Part shown: in pieces, positions 10,380 to 22,524 of the stretch
Layout: each line of letters starts with the position of its first letter
Numbering within the stretch: the stretch's first letter is position 1
Assembly: GCA_029204225.1 (NCBI GenBank)
Contig: CM055109.1
Coordinates: forward strand, 47,238,184 to 47,302,183
Reading direction: 5' to 3'
Length of the DNA: 64,000 nt
From: Diphasiastrum complanatum
Taxonomy: Eukaryota; Streptophyta; Lycopodiopsida; Lycopodiales; Lycopodiaceae
Made by a program: the position numbers and the translations under genes
The notes under the pieces: model-generated
Database searches by the model: none
The model's input: the letters and a program-made list of their open reading frames with translations, nothing else
What the model was told of the DNA's origin: nothing

Positions 10380-10632
10380 AAGGAAGCGGATGGCGGACGC
10401 GGACGCGCCAAGGGTGCGACTGCGTCCAGACGCGTCTGATTTTATTTTTTTTTTAGATTTAAAAAAAAAAAAAAATTGCGTCCGTACCCAGGACGTGTGC
10501 GTCCAGGGGCGTCCGGACCCCCGGACGCATCTTCTTTTTTTTTTTTCAAAAAAAAAAAAAATAGACGCGTCCGACCCCGCGTCCAGGTCTGGACGTCGGA
10601 CGCGGGCAAAACGGCCCGAACCCTCATGTCTG
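10378..10632. mobile_element. GC-rich foldback element A (255 bases, non-autonomous)
   Basis: It begins CTAAGGAAGCGGATGG and ends ACCCTCATGTCTG, with (TA)n directly on both sides. It consists of GGACGC/GCGTCC repeats in both orientations interrupted by two T-run/A-run foldbacks (about 10440-10477 and 10532-10561). There is no credible ORF. A very similar unit follows at 10653. The layout resembles MITEs known to sit in TA microsatellites (rice Micron is one such family), but I see no sequence identity that would assign it. Target duplications cannot be read inside a repeat. Confidence 0.65.
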
Positions 10633-10652
10633 ATATATATATATATATATAT

Positions 10653-10934
10653 CTAAGGAAGCGGATGGCGGACGCGTGTCCGGACGCGGACGCGCCAGGG
10701 GTGCGTCCGCATCCGGAAGCGCCCGATTTTTTTTTTATAATTTTTTTTTTAAAAAAAAAAATTTAAAAAAATTGCGTCAAGACCCCCGGACGCGTGCGTC
10801 TGGGGGCGTCCGGACCCCGGACGCATCTGTTTTTTTTTTTTTTTCAAAAAAATAAAAAAAATAGACGCGTCCGACCCTGCGTCCGGGTCCGGACGCCGGA
10901 CGCGGACGCGCGCAAAACGGCCCGGACCCTCATG

Positions 10935-10938
<4 letters not shown>
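10653..10938. mobile_element. GC-rich foldback element B (286 bases, non-autonomous)
   Basis: It has the same start (CTAAGGAAGCGGATGG) and end (CCCTCATGTCTG) as element A and the same order of GGACGC blocks and T/A foldbacks, with small indels and longer homopolymers. The 20-base (AT)n tract at 10633-10652 separates the two, and (AT)n continues to about 10980. Two copies in direct orientation suggest either repeated insertion into the same microsatellite or a tandem duplication of one insertion with its flank. Confidence 0.65.
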
Positions 10939-10980
<42 letters not shown>

Positions 10981-10983
<3 letters not shown>

Positions 10984-11568
10984 TATGGTAAAAAAGAGCA
11001 AATTTTGGAATTCCATCAAGGACCACATGAATATGCTCCAAAAAGTACATTATCATAAGTGATAGCCAATAGAGAAGTGTGTGCAACTCCCAAAAGACAT
11101 TAGGTCTGTCTTCAAGCTAATAACATGTGATTTTCTATAGCCAATAGTAATTGCATTCCAATTGTACTCTTAGTAATGATTTTACACAAAGACGAGTAGA
11201 TATGTAAGTCACTATCTCATCCAGAAAGCCAAACAGGTTCAGAGACGAGATTAAGGACCTTGAATCAGCCATTGCTTTAGACTAACATTTTGGTTTATTA
11301 GGTCATACTATTGCAACAACCAGATTGCATCACTTGTTTCTTGATGAAGGCTAGATTCAACACAGTTATAGCTCTTTTGATGGAAATTAGATTCCACTAC
11401 AACTGCAATCTAGCTTAACAGACACTCAATTGAGATCCTTGAGACATGTAATTCCTTGTGCCATTTTGAAACATACAGATATTTCCATTTCAATAACTAA
11501 TATTTGAAGGAATACCTAAACAACCCTCAATATCAATACAAATAATCACAACGATTATTCCAACTTAC
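10981..11568. other. No gene seen; probable intron of the unrecognised minus-strand gene
   Basis: AT-rich, no long ORF, no transposon domain. It lies directly downstream (minus sense) of a well-spliced exon, so intron sequence is the simplest reading. Confidence 0.4.
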
Positions 11569-11734
11569 ATGACGTGTCATGAGCAATAGTCTCAGGATCT
11601 TCAATATCACGACTGTATTTCCTGCCTTTTGTCTGGCAACATCCCAAAAGAAAGTCCAGCATATGATGAAATCCCAATGAAACATGATCCAAACACTGCC
11701 ACATTCTCCTTTCAAAATTTTGCTTGCTCCAACC
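11569..11734 (-). CDS. Internal exon of an unrecognised plant gene
   Basis: On the minus strand a strong acceptor (ACTTTTTGCAG) precedes 11734 and a consensus donor GTAAGT follows 11569. The 166 bases between are open and read GWSKQNFERRMWQCLDHVSL, then GFHHMLDFLLGCCQTKGR, then KYSRDIEDPETIAHDTS, with one base left over. The mix of Trp, Cys, His and well-placed hydrophobics looks like a folded domain, not chance translation. I do not recognise the family. Exons possibly from the same gene lie upstream at 16431-16576 and, less surely, 22525-22649. The phase left by the 16.4 kb exon does not match this one directly, so at least one exon between them is missing or the two belong to different transcripts. 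Confidence 0.55.
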
Positions 11735-13047
11735 CTGCAAAAAGTGGATAGTGAAAACAATGCCTTTTTTGGACCAGGTCTAAAATAACTTGATACAATT
11801 ATGGGCAAACATCAGAACAGATTACACATATGGCAAAGACTGCAATTGCACTGATCAATCAAAATCATTAGTAGATAGTAACATGATGGCAATCACAAGT
11901 TATATGAAGTACCTAAGCCCAAGCTGTGCTAAATTGATCTATATTACTCGAAGTAGTCTTCGACCATCGACCAACTACAATGAGGTTGTGGACCTTTATT
12001 TATAGTGTAATAGGGCCCCACACTCGGGTTAAAGTTTGTGCCCCTGAAGTGATAGCATGGACGCACAGCCCCAAGAGTTGCAAATAAACTCTCCCTCCAC
12101 AAAAAGACAGTGTTCCAACTATCCATACACAAAAATGCTGAAACTGCAAACTGCAATCGCTGATGCAGGCTGCAGCAAACTAGAAAATGTCAATGTCATA
12201 CCGTAAAAACAATATGGCAAGCAAAATTCTGTCCAATGAATTGCTCACATCCATTTTTGTACATTTTGACTATCCAGGTGTGTCTGTTGTACACCTTTCC
12301 ATGTTATCAAGTATTTTAGAAATTTCTGGAACGACATCTCAAATTCCAGTACTTTCTCACATCCATAGTCTGCAAAATCTACCTCTTCCAAGTTGACCTA
12401 ACCATCCCATCTCGTCAGAAATGTCTAAGCTTACTTGCATGAACGTTAAGGAGTGTGTGATAAGCAAAGATCGTAAGCGTCTTCTCCTTATCTTCCAAGG
12501 AACATAGTAGTAGGGCAATAACTTTGGATAATTACCAATATGTATGTCATGAGAGTTCTTTGGCACCAAAAGAGAAACATTATCCCCACTTTGAAATTAC
12601 AAGGGAAGCCTGTATTGATTTCCGACGTCCATAGTCCCTAGCCTGGAGTCCTGGGTTCACCTTGGTCCTCATGTTATTGGAAACAAGCAATGTTTTGCAC
12701 TGTTATTATTGCAGTAGAACGGTACTTGAGAGTATTGGCATTAGTTGAGATTATGAAGCCCATGAACACTTTTCTTATTTCAGAGCCCAATTCTTACTTT
12801 TACTTCAGCAGCTGGCCCTTCTAGAAACTCACAAAGAAGGTTCTAGGAACTTGCAGGCTGCTCTATTGCAATTTATGGCTAAATTACTAGTTAGGAGTGC
12901 TCAGTGTACTAATCATAGTAGTGCTCACACATACAACTAAGAACTGATTAAGCAAAATACTAAATCTTAGATTCATGAGAATAGAGCTGAAACTCGCTAT
13001 TGACGCCAACCATGGAGGTGGGCATTGATCCTTCTTATATACACTTT
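11735..13047. other. No gene seen (intron-like)
   Basis: Short ORFs only, the longest about 70 codons, without splice context or motifs. A 70-codon minus ORF at 12357-12569 ends CRLWM and is not supported by anything else. It is probably intron of the gene whose exons lie on either side. Confidence 0.4.
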
Positions 13048-13097
13048 GCCTAGATCTATCTCAAGTAAAAGCAAACATCAATTCCTAACACTCCCCC

Positions 13098-13660
13098 TTA
13101 ATGTTTACTTTGTTATCTATGTAAACTTCTCAAATTTATTTTTAACAAGTCCTTTAGTAAAAATATCTGCAACTTGCTCTTCCATTGGACAATAGATAAG
13201 CTCAACTTCAAGACTCTGAAGTTTCTCTCTATACTTCAATATGCTTTGTCCTGCTGTGAAAAATCAGATTCTATGCCAACTTGATGCAACTATGGTTATC
13301 ACACTGAAGTACTATAGATGTTTCTTGTAGTATATACCATATGAAGACCATGTAGAATCCTTCGTAACTAAATTGCCTCAATAGTGGCTAGATACTCGGC
13401 CTCTGTAGACGATAATACAATGGTCGGCTACTTCTTTGAACTCTAATATATTGAGCCTGATTTTCGGTTAAAGACATCCCATGATCTTCGATCTTCTGCA
13501 TCTCCAACCCAATCTGCATCTACATATCCTCATAACTGCAAAACGTCTTGACTTGACTAACCATACTTGCAGCATAAGCAATATCTGGTCGTGTAGCATT
13601 GACTAAAGGAACAGCCAACCTTCAAGACATATCCAATCTCCAACTAGAGTTCTCCATAAT
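13098..13660 (-). pseudogene. Ty1/copia pol fragment (RNase H end)
   Basis: Translated on the minus strand with frame changes, the segment contains ADWVGDAEDRRS, STEAEYLATIEAI and, at its end, [19 protein letters not shown]. These are the hallmark blocks of copia RNase H and its C-terminal tail. Stops interrupt it. The preceding integrase and reverse transcriptase are missing, so gag and the RNase H end are brought close together by an internal deletion. Confidence 0.85.
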
Positions 13661-13934
13661 CTCAATATCTCCAACTCAAATCATCACAAAAAATTTCATT
13701 TCTCTTTAAGAAGGCTCTCTCATGTTCTCAGTAGACTGCGCTGCCAAGTAAGATTTGGCTCAGTGTCAGGCTTACTATGAGCTCAAATTAGTCCCCAGAA
13801 ATGTGTACGAGGAATATTCAGGGACAAATAAGGCTTTGTCAAACTGCACACCTGAGGGAGAGGAGAATGGCAATACAACAACATAATGTTTCACTACAAT
13901 AATAGGACTAGGAACTTTGCAGTATCAAACTGAT

Positions 13935-14343
13935 GAACTTCTAATTAACGAGGAAACTTTCTCCAACCACTATAAGTTGCCCCTTGAGATCTTTAACTCA
14001 TGTAAAGTAATCCGTCGCTGATTCTCCTGTATCCATTTTCAAAGTATGTAGCTTATTAGTTAAAAACAAGACCGTTGATTGATTTACATTCTCATACAAA
14101 TTTTTGAGAATATCCCAAGCTTCCTTGGGTCCAGCAGCATCTCTGATATGAGGTATAATCATATCTTTAACTGATAAGTTAATGATATGATGTGCTTTTC
14201 TTCTCCACTTTAGATACTCTCTCAACTCCCTATCATTTTTTGGAGGTATCTCAGTACCTATAACCATATCCCAATATCCTCAATCCATGAGAATATTTTG
14301 CATCTTGAATTTCCAGATGCTAAAATTCGTACCATCAAGCTTA
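13935..14343 (-). pseudogene. Ty1/copia gag fragment (UBN2 type)
   Basis: Minus-strand translation gives KLDGTNFSIWKFKMQ, a stop after NILMD, then WDMVIG and WRRKAHHIINLSVKDMIIPH. It continues DAAGPKEAWDILKNLYE and SATDYFT, then a stop in place of Arg before VKDLKGQLI. This is the typical N-terminal gag of plant Copia elements. A primer-binding-like GGTATTATCAGAGG (plus 14349-14363) lies just upstream in the same sense. Together with the RNase H fragment it forms one internally deleted element inserted, by position, in an intron. Confidence 0.85.
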
Positions 14344-16430
14344 CTAGCCTCTGATAATACCGCATCATTCAACGTGCAATTGTATGACACTAATGATTCA
14401 ATGATATTTTTGTTCGTTTCGCAAAATCTTGTCGTTCAAAAAAAAAATGCCGATTCCAGAAAATCTGTCAATCCTTCAAAAAATTTGCCGGTTCCACAAA
14501 ATCTTGTTGGTTCTTCAGAATTTTGGGAGTTCCACAAAATTTGTTAGTTTTCCAAAGTTGTTGGTTCCACAAAATTTATCTTTCAAAAAATTTGATCACC
14601 TTTCATAAGTAGCCATCTTCGAACCTTCCTTTATCCTTTTTGTTCATGATCTCCAATTAGTGTAGCAGGCTACTGAGATGCAAAATACTTTTCAGCAAAG
14701 CTTGATCTCCCTCTTGCATGTGATTTACTTCCTCTTTATTCAATTTTCTTTGCTTCCATTTACAAGCGATTTTTAGTTACCTTTGATGCTATTTGATGTA
14801 TAACAGCAGTAAAAACCTGCAATGATGATGATCAATCCTTGTCCCGACTTGTTACTGCAGCACAACTATGAATGAATACGCAATTTGATCTCCAGAGCAG
14901 TTCTTCTCCAAACAACTTCTGAACTGAAAGGTAACAGTTGTACTGAAAATTTCAGATGCCATGGAGGTCGGTGCTGGTCCTTATATGAAAATTACCTAGA
15001 TCTATCTCAAGTAAAATCTATACTAAAGCAAAAAGCAAATTCCTAAAACTGGTGTCTCTATTAGGTAGAAGTTCCAACTAATTACTAAGTCAAAATCTGA
15101 GCCCAATCATAGCTCTTCAGCACCCTCCTACGTGCATAGATTTCAACTAAACTAAGAACTATACAAAATAGTATTGGCCCCTAAAATAGCACACAGGCAT
15201 GGCCTAGTAACATAAGGGGTACAAAATTAACATTAATTCCTAACAGATTTGGAATTCATGCCTGGGGGTCTAAGCCCTATAAATAGGTGCTGCAACCTGG
15301 TCTGGCAGATTATATTTTGATTCTCTTGAGTTGTGTGTGGAAGACTCATCAACTCTTCCTTGTAAGGGACTAATGGCAGTTGTTAATGTTCACACACTAT
15401 GCTTTGTTGGAAATTTCTAATCAATTCTCTCTCGGTGTCCATTTGCGTGCCATTGAAGGTCCATCCTGGCTAGTGGTCCACCGTATTATCTTCAAAGGGG
15501 GTTTCTGCTACCTGACATGAGGATTGTATTTTCTGCTCCACCAATTTACTTGACCTCTCACTAGGGGCCATAACATTCACTGGTGATTGACTACACAAGC
15601 TTTTGTTGCCACGATCAGCTTCCTTTCCAGCGAGCAGCGGACACTTACCATCTGAGCTATCTGCTATCTTGCATCAAATAACAGAGAGCAGTTTGCTTTA
15701 CCAGTAGTCATCATTGGTTAACGTTTTGATCGGCAATCTAAAATGAGGTTTCCTATTGTCCAACAATCAGTTGTCAAACCCATAATCTAAAAGTGATTGA
15801 TTCATCCACTTGTAGGCATTGAAATCCAATACTATTTTTGCACTTCATTCCAGTTTTTGGGTTATCTTGTTGGCCATAACTAGCAATCAGAAATACGATA
15901 ATAAAAAAATAAGGCCCAGTTTTCAACATAATACACCCTGAACTAGCAATTTGTGCTACAACGCATGTTACTACCTCAACCAGCATTTTGAATTTTGCCT
16001 GAATTTTGTCAAGTTGCTGGTACGATACAGCTAACTAGGTACCTCCATACGTAAGCTGAAGTAATAGTCAACCAGCTTATCCAAGTAGCAAGTTTAGCAA
16101 TCAGTATGCCACTATCAGCTCCCTATGCAATTAAGGTGTTTTTTATGTAGAGCATGCCAACTCATGAACTGCATGCAACTGTGGCTTGACAGAGACCTTC
16201 AAATGTTGAAGACTGAAGAACACTGGCACCATCATGCACGAAAATTATATCAAGGCTTTCGTTGTCAGATTCCCAAGCAGGATCTTTGTAGTAAATAAGC
16301 TCATAAGGAACCAGAATTCAAGTATAGGTTTTGTAATCTATTGATTGAGCTTCCTACAATTTTCCTCCCTATTTGAACATAAGTTGCATTGTTAACAAAT
16401 TAACTTAGTGACCAAAAACCTGAGGGCTAC
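14344..16430. other. No gene seen; LTR-like debris and short repeats
   Basis: 14440-14580 carries four or five degenerate copies of a GTTCCACAAAATTTGTTGG-like unit. 15277-15286 holds a TATA box (listed separately). Elsewhere there are no long ORFs. The stretch probably contains the 5' LTR region of the Copia remnant and intron sequence. Confidence 0.4.
15277..15286 (+). promoter_or_regulatory. TATA box CTATAAATAG in an LTR-like context
   Basis: CCCTATAAATAGGTGCTGCAACC is a textbook plant TATA context. It is followed by ACTCTTCCTTGTAAGGGACTAATG and a CTCTCTCGGTGTCC tract, typical of an LTR R-U5 region. No ORF follows, so a solo or decayed LTR is more likely than a host promoter. Confidence 0.4.
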
Positions 16431-16576
16431 CTTGCAACGTAACTGGGGATTAGCATCATAGTCTCCAAATGACAGCAAGCACCAGAAAGTTGTGGATCAT
16501 TTCCCTGCGTTTGTGTCCAACATTTGTTGTGCCGACAAAGACTTTCTTCGATAGAGAAGACGCTTTTCTTAAGAAT
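16431..16576 (-). CDS. Probable internal exon of an unrecognised gene
   Basis: Acceptor ATTCTTCTACAG before 16576 and donor GTAGCC after 16431 on the minus strand bound 146 open bases. They read ILKKSVFSIEESLCRHNKCW, then TQTQGNDPQLSGACCHLETM, then MLIPSYVA plus two bases. The Cys/His content (C-x4-C, CCH) is notable but no known zinc-site pattern is complete. The donor is weaker than consensus. It may belong with the exon at 11569-11734, the two then separated by 4.7 kb of intron holding the Copia remnant. Confidence 0.4.
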
Positions 16577-16860
16577 CTGTAGAAGAATTATAACTGTCAG
16601 ATAAAAGAAAACAGCAGCTAGATTTGCAACATCAAATTCAAAAAAAAAAAATGTGATCGTAAGTCAATTCAGCTGTTTCTTATAACAAAATAAAACGGAA
16701 GAAAAAAAAATCCAAGTCGATATTTTAGCAGTAGCAGCTTCATCAAAAACAATGTGGAAGATGTTAAATAACCTCACAAGAAGCAGTACTCAGCAAACAC
16801 ACTGAAGTTTAATGTTGAATCAATGCCTATAAGCTACCAGCCAAACACTGAGACCAATAA

Positions 16861-17055
16861 TTCTGAAGGTGCCAACTCATGAAAAAGTTTACTAATGACC
16901 ATCCATACCAATGCAGTCAAAAACTGCAACCCTTCTATGCCAGCAGACAGCTCACCAAAAATTCTGAAGGTGCCAACTCATGGAAAAGTTTACTAATGAC
17001 CATCCATACCAATACAGTCAAACACTGCAAACCCTTCTATGCCAGCAGACAGCTC
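16861..17055. repeat. Tandem duplication with a 101-base period
   Basis: TTCTGAAGGTGCCAACTCAT starts at 16861 and 16962, and both copies end in CTTCTATGCCAGCAGACAG. The copies differ at only a few positions, so the duplication is recent compared with its surroundings. It lies about 285 bases upstream (minus sense) of the exon at 16431-16576. Confidence 0.9.
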
Positions 17056-20000
17056 AATGAATGCGGGTCATAAAAAGAACCATAAAGCGCATGCAGCGAA
17101 ATTAGTATTGCTTGATCATGATCGTCTACTTTGTTACCAAGAAAATCTCATTTAAAAGTGTCAAATGTTTTATGTCTCAAGAGAGAATTAGCAGCTCGCG
17201 TCTAGAATATGTTTCCTGATTCCTTTGTAAGTGTGCTCTATTTCATATAGATTTCTTGTTACTAATATGCTTTCTTGCATACTCAGAAAGATTCTACAAT
17301 AGTACTTTCCCCATCCCTGTAAGCAACCCAAGAACTCTTAATTAGAAACCATTCCAGGACAGGAGGTCCAAGTTTCCAAGACAGAAATCTTGGCCAATGA
17401 CTATAATAAGGTAAGAGCTTCCAACATTGACAATCTTAGATGGACCATAATAGTAGAAAATAGAACATTCTTCATTGTTTTGAATTCATTTAAAATCTAG
17501 ACATCTCAAACGTGAGTCAAAAGTCAATTTTTCAAACTAATTTAGTCACTTTGGCCCAAAGGAGCCCAAAAGTGGGCAGATGGGTCCAGGGGGCCGACTG
17601 GCCGCACTTCTTAAGGAGTATTCGGTGCATGTATATTGGTGGTTGTACACTGTAACTTAAAAAAGCAGTTCAGAAATACGCCAGCCTGGACAGAATTGGA
17701 GAATCGGATTTAGGATTTTGATAGCTTCTTTTATTTGGTATAAGAAAATTGATTGTAGACAGATCAGGTGCTCTATCATTTAAAACCACTCTCTGATTTA
17801 CAGTCAATTTCAGTCGTTTGGAATGAGATAGAATGTGATTATGGATGAATACAATCTGATTTCTTATGAATTGGCCTAAACCCTAAGTCCTATCCAAATC
17901 GGAATCGCGGTTCAAATCTCAATGAAGGATAGAATAGGGAACTATGATTAGAAAGATCAGGTAAGAGAGGCTGATTGTAAAAGAGGTACTGACTGGTACT
18001 GACAAAGCTCTTGTATATGGTGTTCTATGTAACATAATCAACGAAGAAAAAAAAGAGTTAACGGAACTTTTTAGATGAAATTGTTAATGTATTTCCTTGA
18101 TAATTTACCTAGCGGATTACCACCTAGTAGGTAGGTGGATCATAGAAAACATCTAGTGCCATGAACGTGTACCTATACGTTAACCTCCCTACCAATTATG
18201 TCATGAAGAGGAGGTATAGAGAGGTAGTTGGTGATTATTTTGATATTGGTTCCATTATTCTATCAAGAGCCCTATTTATACACTATTTTGTATTTTGTAG
18301 AGGTTTCACAAGAGTAAGTTGTGGACATTCTGATATCTTGTAAGTCTTTTATTGGATGAGTCAGGATGACATCCACCCTAACCTATTTTGATAACCTTTA
18401 AGGTCCTCTAAGGGCCTCCAAAGGAAAACTACCATTTATCCACCACTTGGTTGATACTAATGCTCTAAAGTCCTTTGTAAAAGGCATTATTGCAATTCCT
18501 TCTACAAAATCTTCGACTACTCTCTTAGCGAAGTTCATATAATACTCGTACTTTGAGATGAAGTGACTCATCATCTACTATCTACCTTTCTCTCATGTAA
18601 TGCTACACCTATGATTTTATTCATAACATGCTAGTTAAAGGGCTTGTGGAGACTACATTCTTTAGCAATTCAGCTACACATATTTCTATCAGTAATGGTC
18701 ATCATCTTCAAAAGAATTGACTTTCCATCTCATCAACGATTGCTATCATCATCATCTATCACCATCAACAGTTGACCTCCTTCAACTAGTGATTGTACCA
18801 CTCTAGCATATACAGCTCTTTTTCCATCACCCGCTGCAAAGGGAGCCATATTTTGTTGAAAGATTCCACTTCTAGTTGCCAGGTGTCAAACATTAAGTTT
18901 CTAGTTTTTATCTTCTCCATTGATAACATCTCCAACCAACTTGATCAGCTATAATAAATCTTCCTCCTTCGATTAGAATTACTTCCATTCTAGTGGTTAC
19001 TTTCAAGGACAAGTTTTGAAGTGAGATATTTTTCCAGTTATTTGAAGTTACAGTCTAATTAAATGGCAATTTCTCTAGTGATTAGCTATTTTCTATGAAC
19101 AATTGATATTTTTCTAAAAATAAACCCTCTTTTCATTAGTAGTTGACTTTTCAAGAGCTAGTGCTACGCCTAGACTGATTCACATGTACACACACACACA
19201 CACACATAGGTTATGATTAGGATAATATAGTCATGTTATGTCTAGGACGAAACCCAACACAACAAAGTAGATGTCCAATTTTCAACCCTATGGAGACCGA
19301 CTACAAAGTCTTAGACCACCAACTTCACCATGGATAGCTTGGACCAAACGCTACGACAATGGCATCCCTACTCATGTCATCGACGACCCAGAGAAGTTGC
19401 AAGTCAAATGCAAAAGCATATGTCCACATTAGAGTTTAAGTTTCTATTCTTCGGAGGTGAAGGGTGAACTCAGTCATGATGAAGGATAGCACTAGAAAGC
19501 AAAGCCAATCAAATAAATTATCTACTACCTCATGGAAAAGGTAAGGAGAATTTACATTTCATCACTTTAGCTTCCTCAAAACCTGGGCAAAAATGCACCA
19601 CTAAAGATAAACTAAGCACAAACCAACAGCTCAACGGTCTTAAACCCCATGGAGTCCAACCACAAAGTCTTAAGAGCATCAATTTCATCAGCCGCAGCAT
19701 GGATAAATGCTATGGCATCCCTACTTACGTCATTTGCTCAAATCCATTTATCTACCACAAGTTCCTCTCATCTTTCAAAAAATACATTGTTTTGATGAGA
19801 TATTGCTACATCAAATCATTCTACAAGCTCATACCCACCATCTTCCTCACCAACAAGTGTTTTTGGTAAGTGTATTTCATTTCATCAGATGGAGGGATTA
19901 CTTAGTACTCTCGTGGAGTACCATTGAGTGATTTTCATCACTTTACCCAGTCAAATATAGATGATCCGAGGGACATAAAGCCGCCACCAAGTGATTCTCT

Positions 20001-22524
20001 CCAGCTATATCCTTTTGCAATGGTCATTGAGGTCCAAATTTCCAAACTACAACACTTGCGTTAAAAATTACATGATAAGGGGAGGATAGCTAAGGAGCTA
20101 AGCCATTGATGTTATGATACCATTAGTCTTAACTCCAATGAGCACAATGTTGAAATTGAATTTCGCTTAATGAGTCCATGAGATGGACCAAAACTCTAAA
20201 TGCTAGGTTGCATTTGGCTCTAAAGCGTCTATCTCTATCATATGCATCCAATCCCAAATTCCTATCTAAGCAAATATCACAAAAAGAAAAGTCTGGGAAA
20301 ATAAGTCGAAAGTATTTAAGTAAAGGAATTGAGATCAACATATGTTTTTTAATAAGATATGTAGCATCTTGTGCATATCTTTCTAGTAAGTAATCAAAAA
20401 AGCTTAGAAAGTTTTTACGGAACACGCCTCTTCCATGGATGATGGATTCACCTTTCCTTTCCAGCTTCATGGAAGATCGATATGGTTCTAGACGAAGTAA
20501 TATCTTTATTGATACTCTTTCTTAAGGGCCAATGGCTCAAACACAAATGAGTTAACATGATTAAATATCAAAATTGTGAGAACATGAACACCAAAATGAA
20601 TCCCTCAATCTAAGTTTGAAAGTAGTTGAAGCAAAAAACACGAAGATTCAAATGCTTGGTAAATATACTTCTAGCAAGCTCTTAGATTTACAAGCAAGAA
20701 GTGTCTTTCAAAACTCCAATTTTTCTAGAAGTCAAAAAAATTGTTGTCCCAGCTTTCCCATGTGAAAAACAGCTAACAAGGGTGGCTTCTGAACATTTCC
20801 ATGACAACCAAAAAAGCAATAAACTCCTAGTCCATGGAATGCCGAGAATGGCTCTCTTAGGAAGAATTATGCTAGACAATAGTATGATGCTACAAAAAAG
20901 TCCAAAAATATCTTAGATTCATGAGATTAGATATCACATAAGGATGGCATTAAAGAGAAGAAAACACAGCCATCAAGTCATAAATCTAAATACCTCCAAA
21001 TAAAGATTACATAAACATCTTAAAATATACCCCTTCAAACGAGCTACAAGTCTACAAGGAACAGTAACCAAAAGAGCCTTGAAATTCAAGCGACTAATGC
21101 ATGTAGGCATGGACTTGAACACCTTCAGTAGGACACATGCAGATATTCAAACATACCTATAGAATGTAGGCTACACGTCTACTAGCATATTCTCCTTTTT
21201 TGTTCGTGCAAAACATTTGATTGAGCCATATGTATAATCAAGGCGTCGATAAAAAAACACCATGTGCATTTCAATTCTCCATTGTATGCCAACAACCAAG
21301 AGAATAACGGTGTATTAAGCATCCCCTGGCAATGTGCAAAAGAAAAAATCATATACTTAGGCAAGCAAAAAAAAAAACTTTTGCAATTTATGTTCAATAA
21401 AATGAAAACATAAAGTAGTTTTTACAATCCATTGTTGCAATCCTTTACAAGATACTATATGATGTTGATTTGTAATTTGAAAATGAAAATTTATGTTTTT
21501 GATGCTTACTCCAAAAGATAATATGTAGCCTACATATGGTGCTCAACAAGATGAAATTAATTGATAATAACCTTTTTGAGCCCTTTCCAAAGTATACCCA
21601 TTCATTACTCCATATCTCTTTAAGTGACCATTCTTGATTCATTTCATCCAATCTCACAGATTGGCCTGGAATAAAAGTGAGGGGGGCTAGTACATGGCCA
21701 TACTTTCATATGTGAATCTTTCAAAAACAAGGCCCCATTTTGGCTTGTTCATTTCAACATCTACCATATTTGCATTAACATGTTGAAACATCGAGAACGT
21801 TTTAAAAATAATTGAAGCATCCACTTTTCATACTTTTTTTTGGCTCCACTTTTCCCCAACAAAAGGGCCAAAAGAATCCGAAAGTGGGCCAAAAAGCACA
21901 TCTGGCCCTTATTTTTTTAAAATTGCCCTAATCCCATCCAGAAAACATTGCTGATTACTTCTGTGATTGTGCCATGCACTTAAATTGCTCTACACAGTAC
22001 ATGACGACAGTAGATTTTTCTTCATGTTGGCAATTGTGCGATGGGAACTGCTTTCATAAAAAAGGAGTAATAATGTGGGCATTCTCACAAAAACACATTG
22101 TTTTGTCCACTCCAGCCCCTTTTGCCATTCAACTGTTTTCTTCTCTTGAATGTCCTCATTTGTGTTACGGATTGGAGTTGAACTCCCGAAGTCAAGGTAA
22201 GGAAGGAAGCCAGGCTTTCACCAACACGCCACTTATTGAAGGACCATTCAACTGTTTCTCAAAAAACGAATCTCGTTAAAATTTAGCTTATGTGTGGTAT
22301 AAACTCAGGGTGGGATTTATCACATAGGTTTCAAAAATGCTGCGAAACTGTGATAATTTCTCCATTGATAGTGTTTCAGGAAGCATGTATTAAGCCATTA
22401 AGATCTAAATCGTAAATTCCAGGTACACGAGTCACGACAGTGCAGCAAGCCATGACAACCATTCATTTAAGTTTTCCAACATGAGAAATAAACACACAGA
22501 AAGCATCTTCAGAAATGTAATTAC
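17056..22524. other. No gene seen (about 5.5 kb)
   Basis: Only short ORFs. A (CA)n run lies at about 19190-19206. On the minus strand TGGTATCATAAC near 20115-20126 resembles a degenerate tRNA-Met primer-binding site and may mark an old LTR element, but no gag or pol blocks are readable. The 113-codon minus ORF at 20129-20470 has no recognisable motif and poor coding character. Confidence 0.45.

Larger units (their letters stand above)
13049..15016. repeat. Short direct repeat flanking the Copia remnant (LTR-like)
   Basis: A 22-base identical stretch beginning CCTAGATCTATCTCAAGT occurs at 13049-13070 and 14995-15016. Both copies are embedded in about 80 bases of weaker similarity (CATGGAGGT...) next to AATTCCTAA. 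On the minus strand TGTTAGGAATTGATG at 13090 directly follows a purine tract AAGGGGGAG, the usual position of a 3' LTR start; TGTTAGGAATTAATG recurs at 15245. The sequences diverge beyond this, so complete LTRs are not established. Confidence 0.45.

Noticed and set aside
4864-10980. (TA)n plus GC-rich palindromes as a replication origin or a CRISPR-like array
   Set aside because: The repeats mark transposon ends in a plant nuclear sequence; spacing is irregular and there are no spacers or cas genes.
20129-20470. A 113-codon minus ORF as a gene
   Set aside because: No recognisable domain or splice context in a repeat-rich region.
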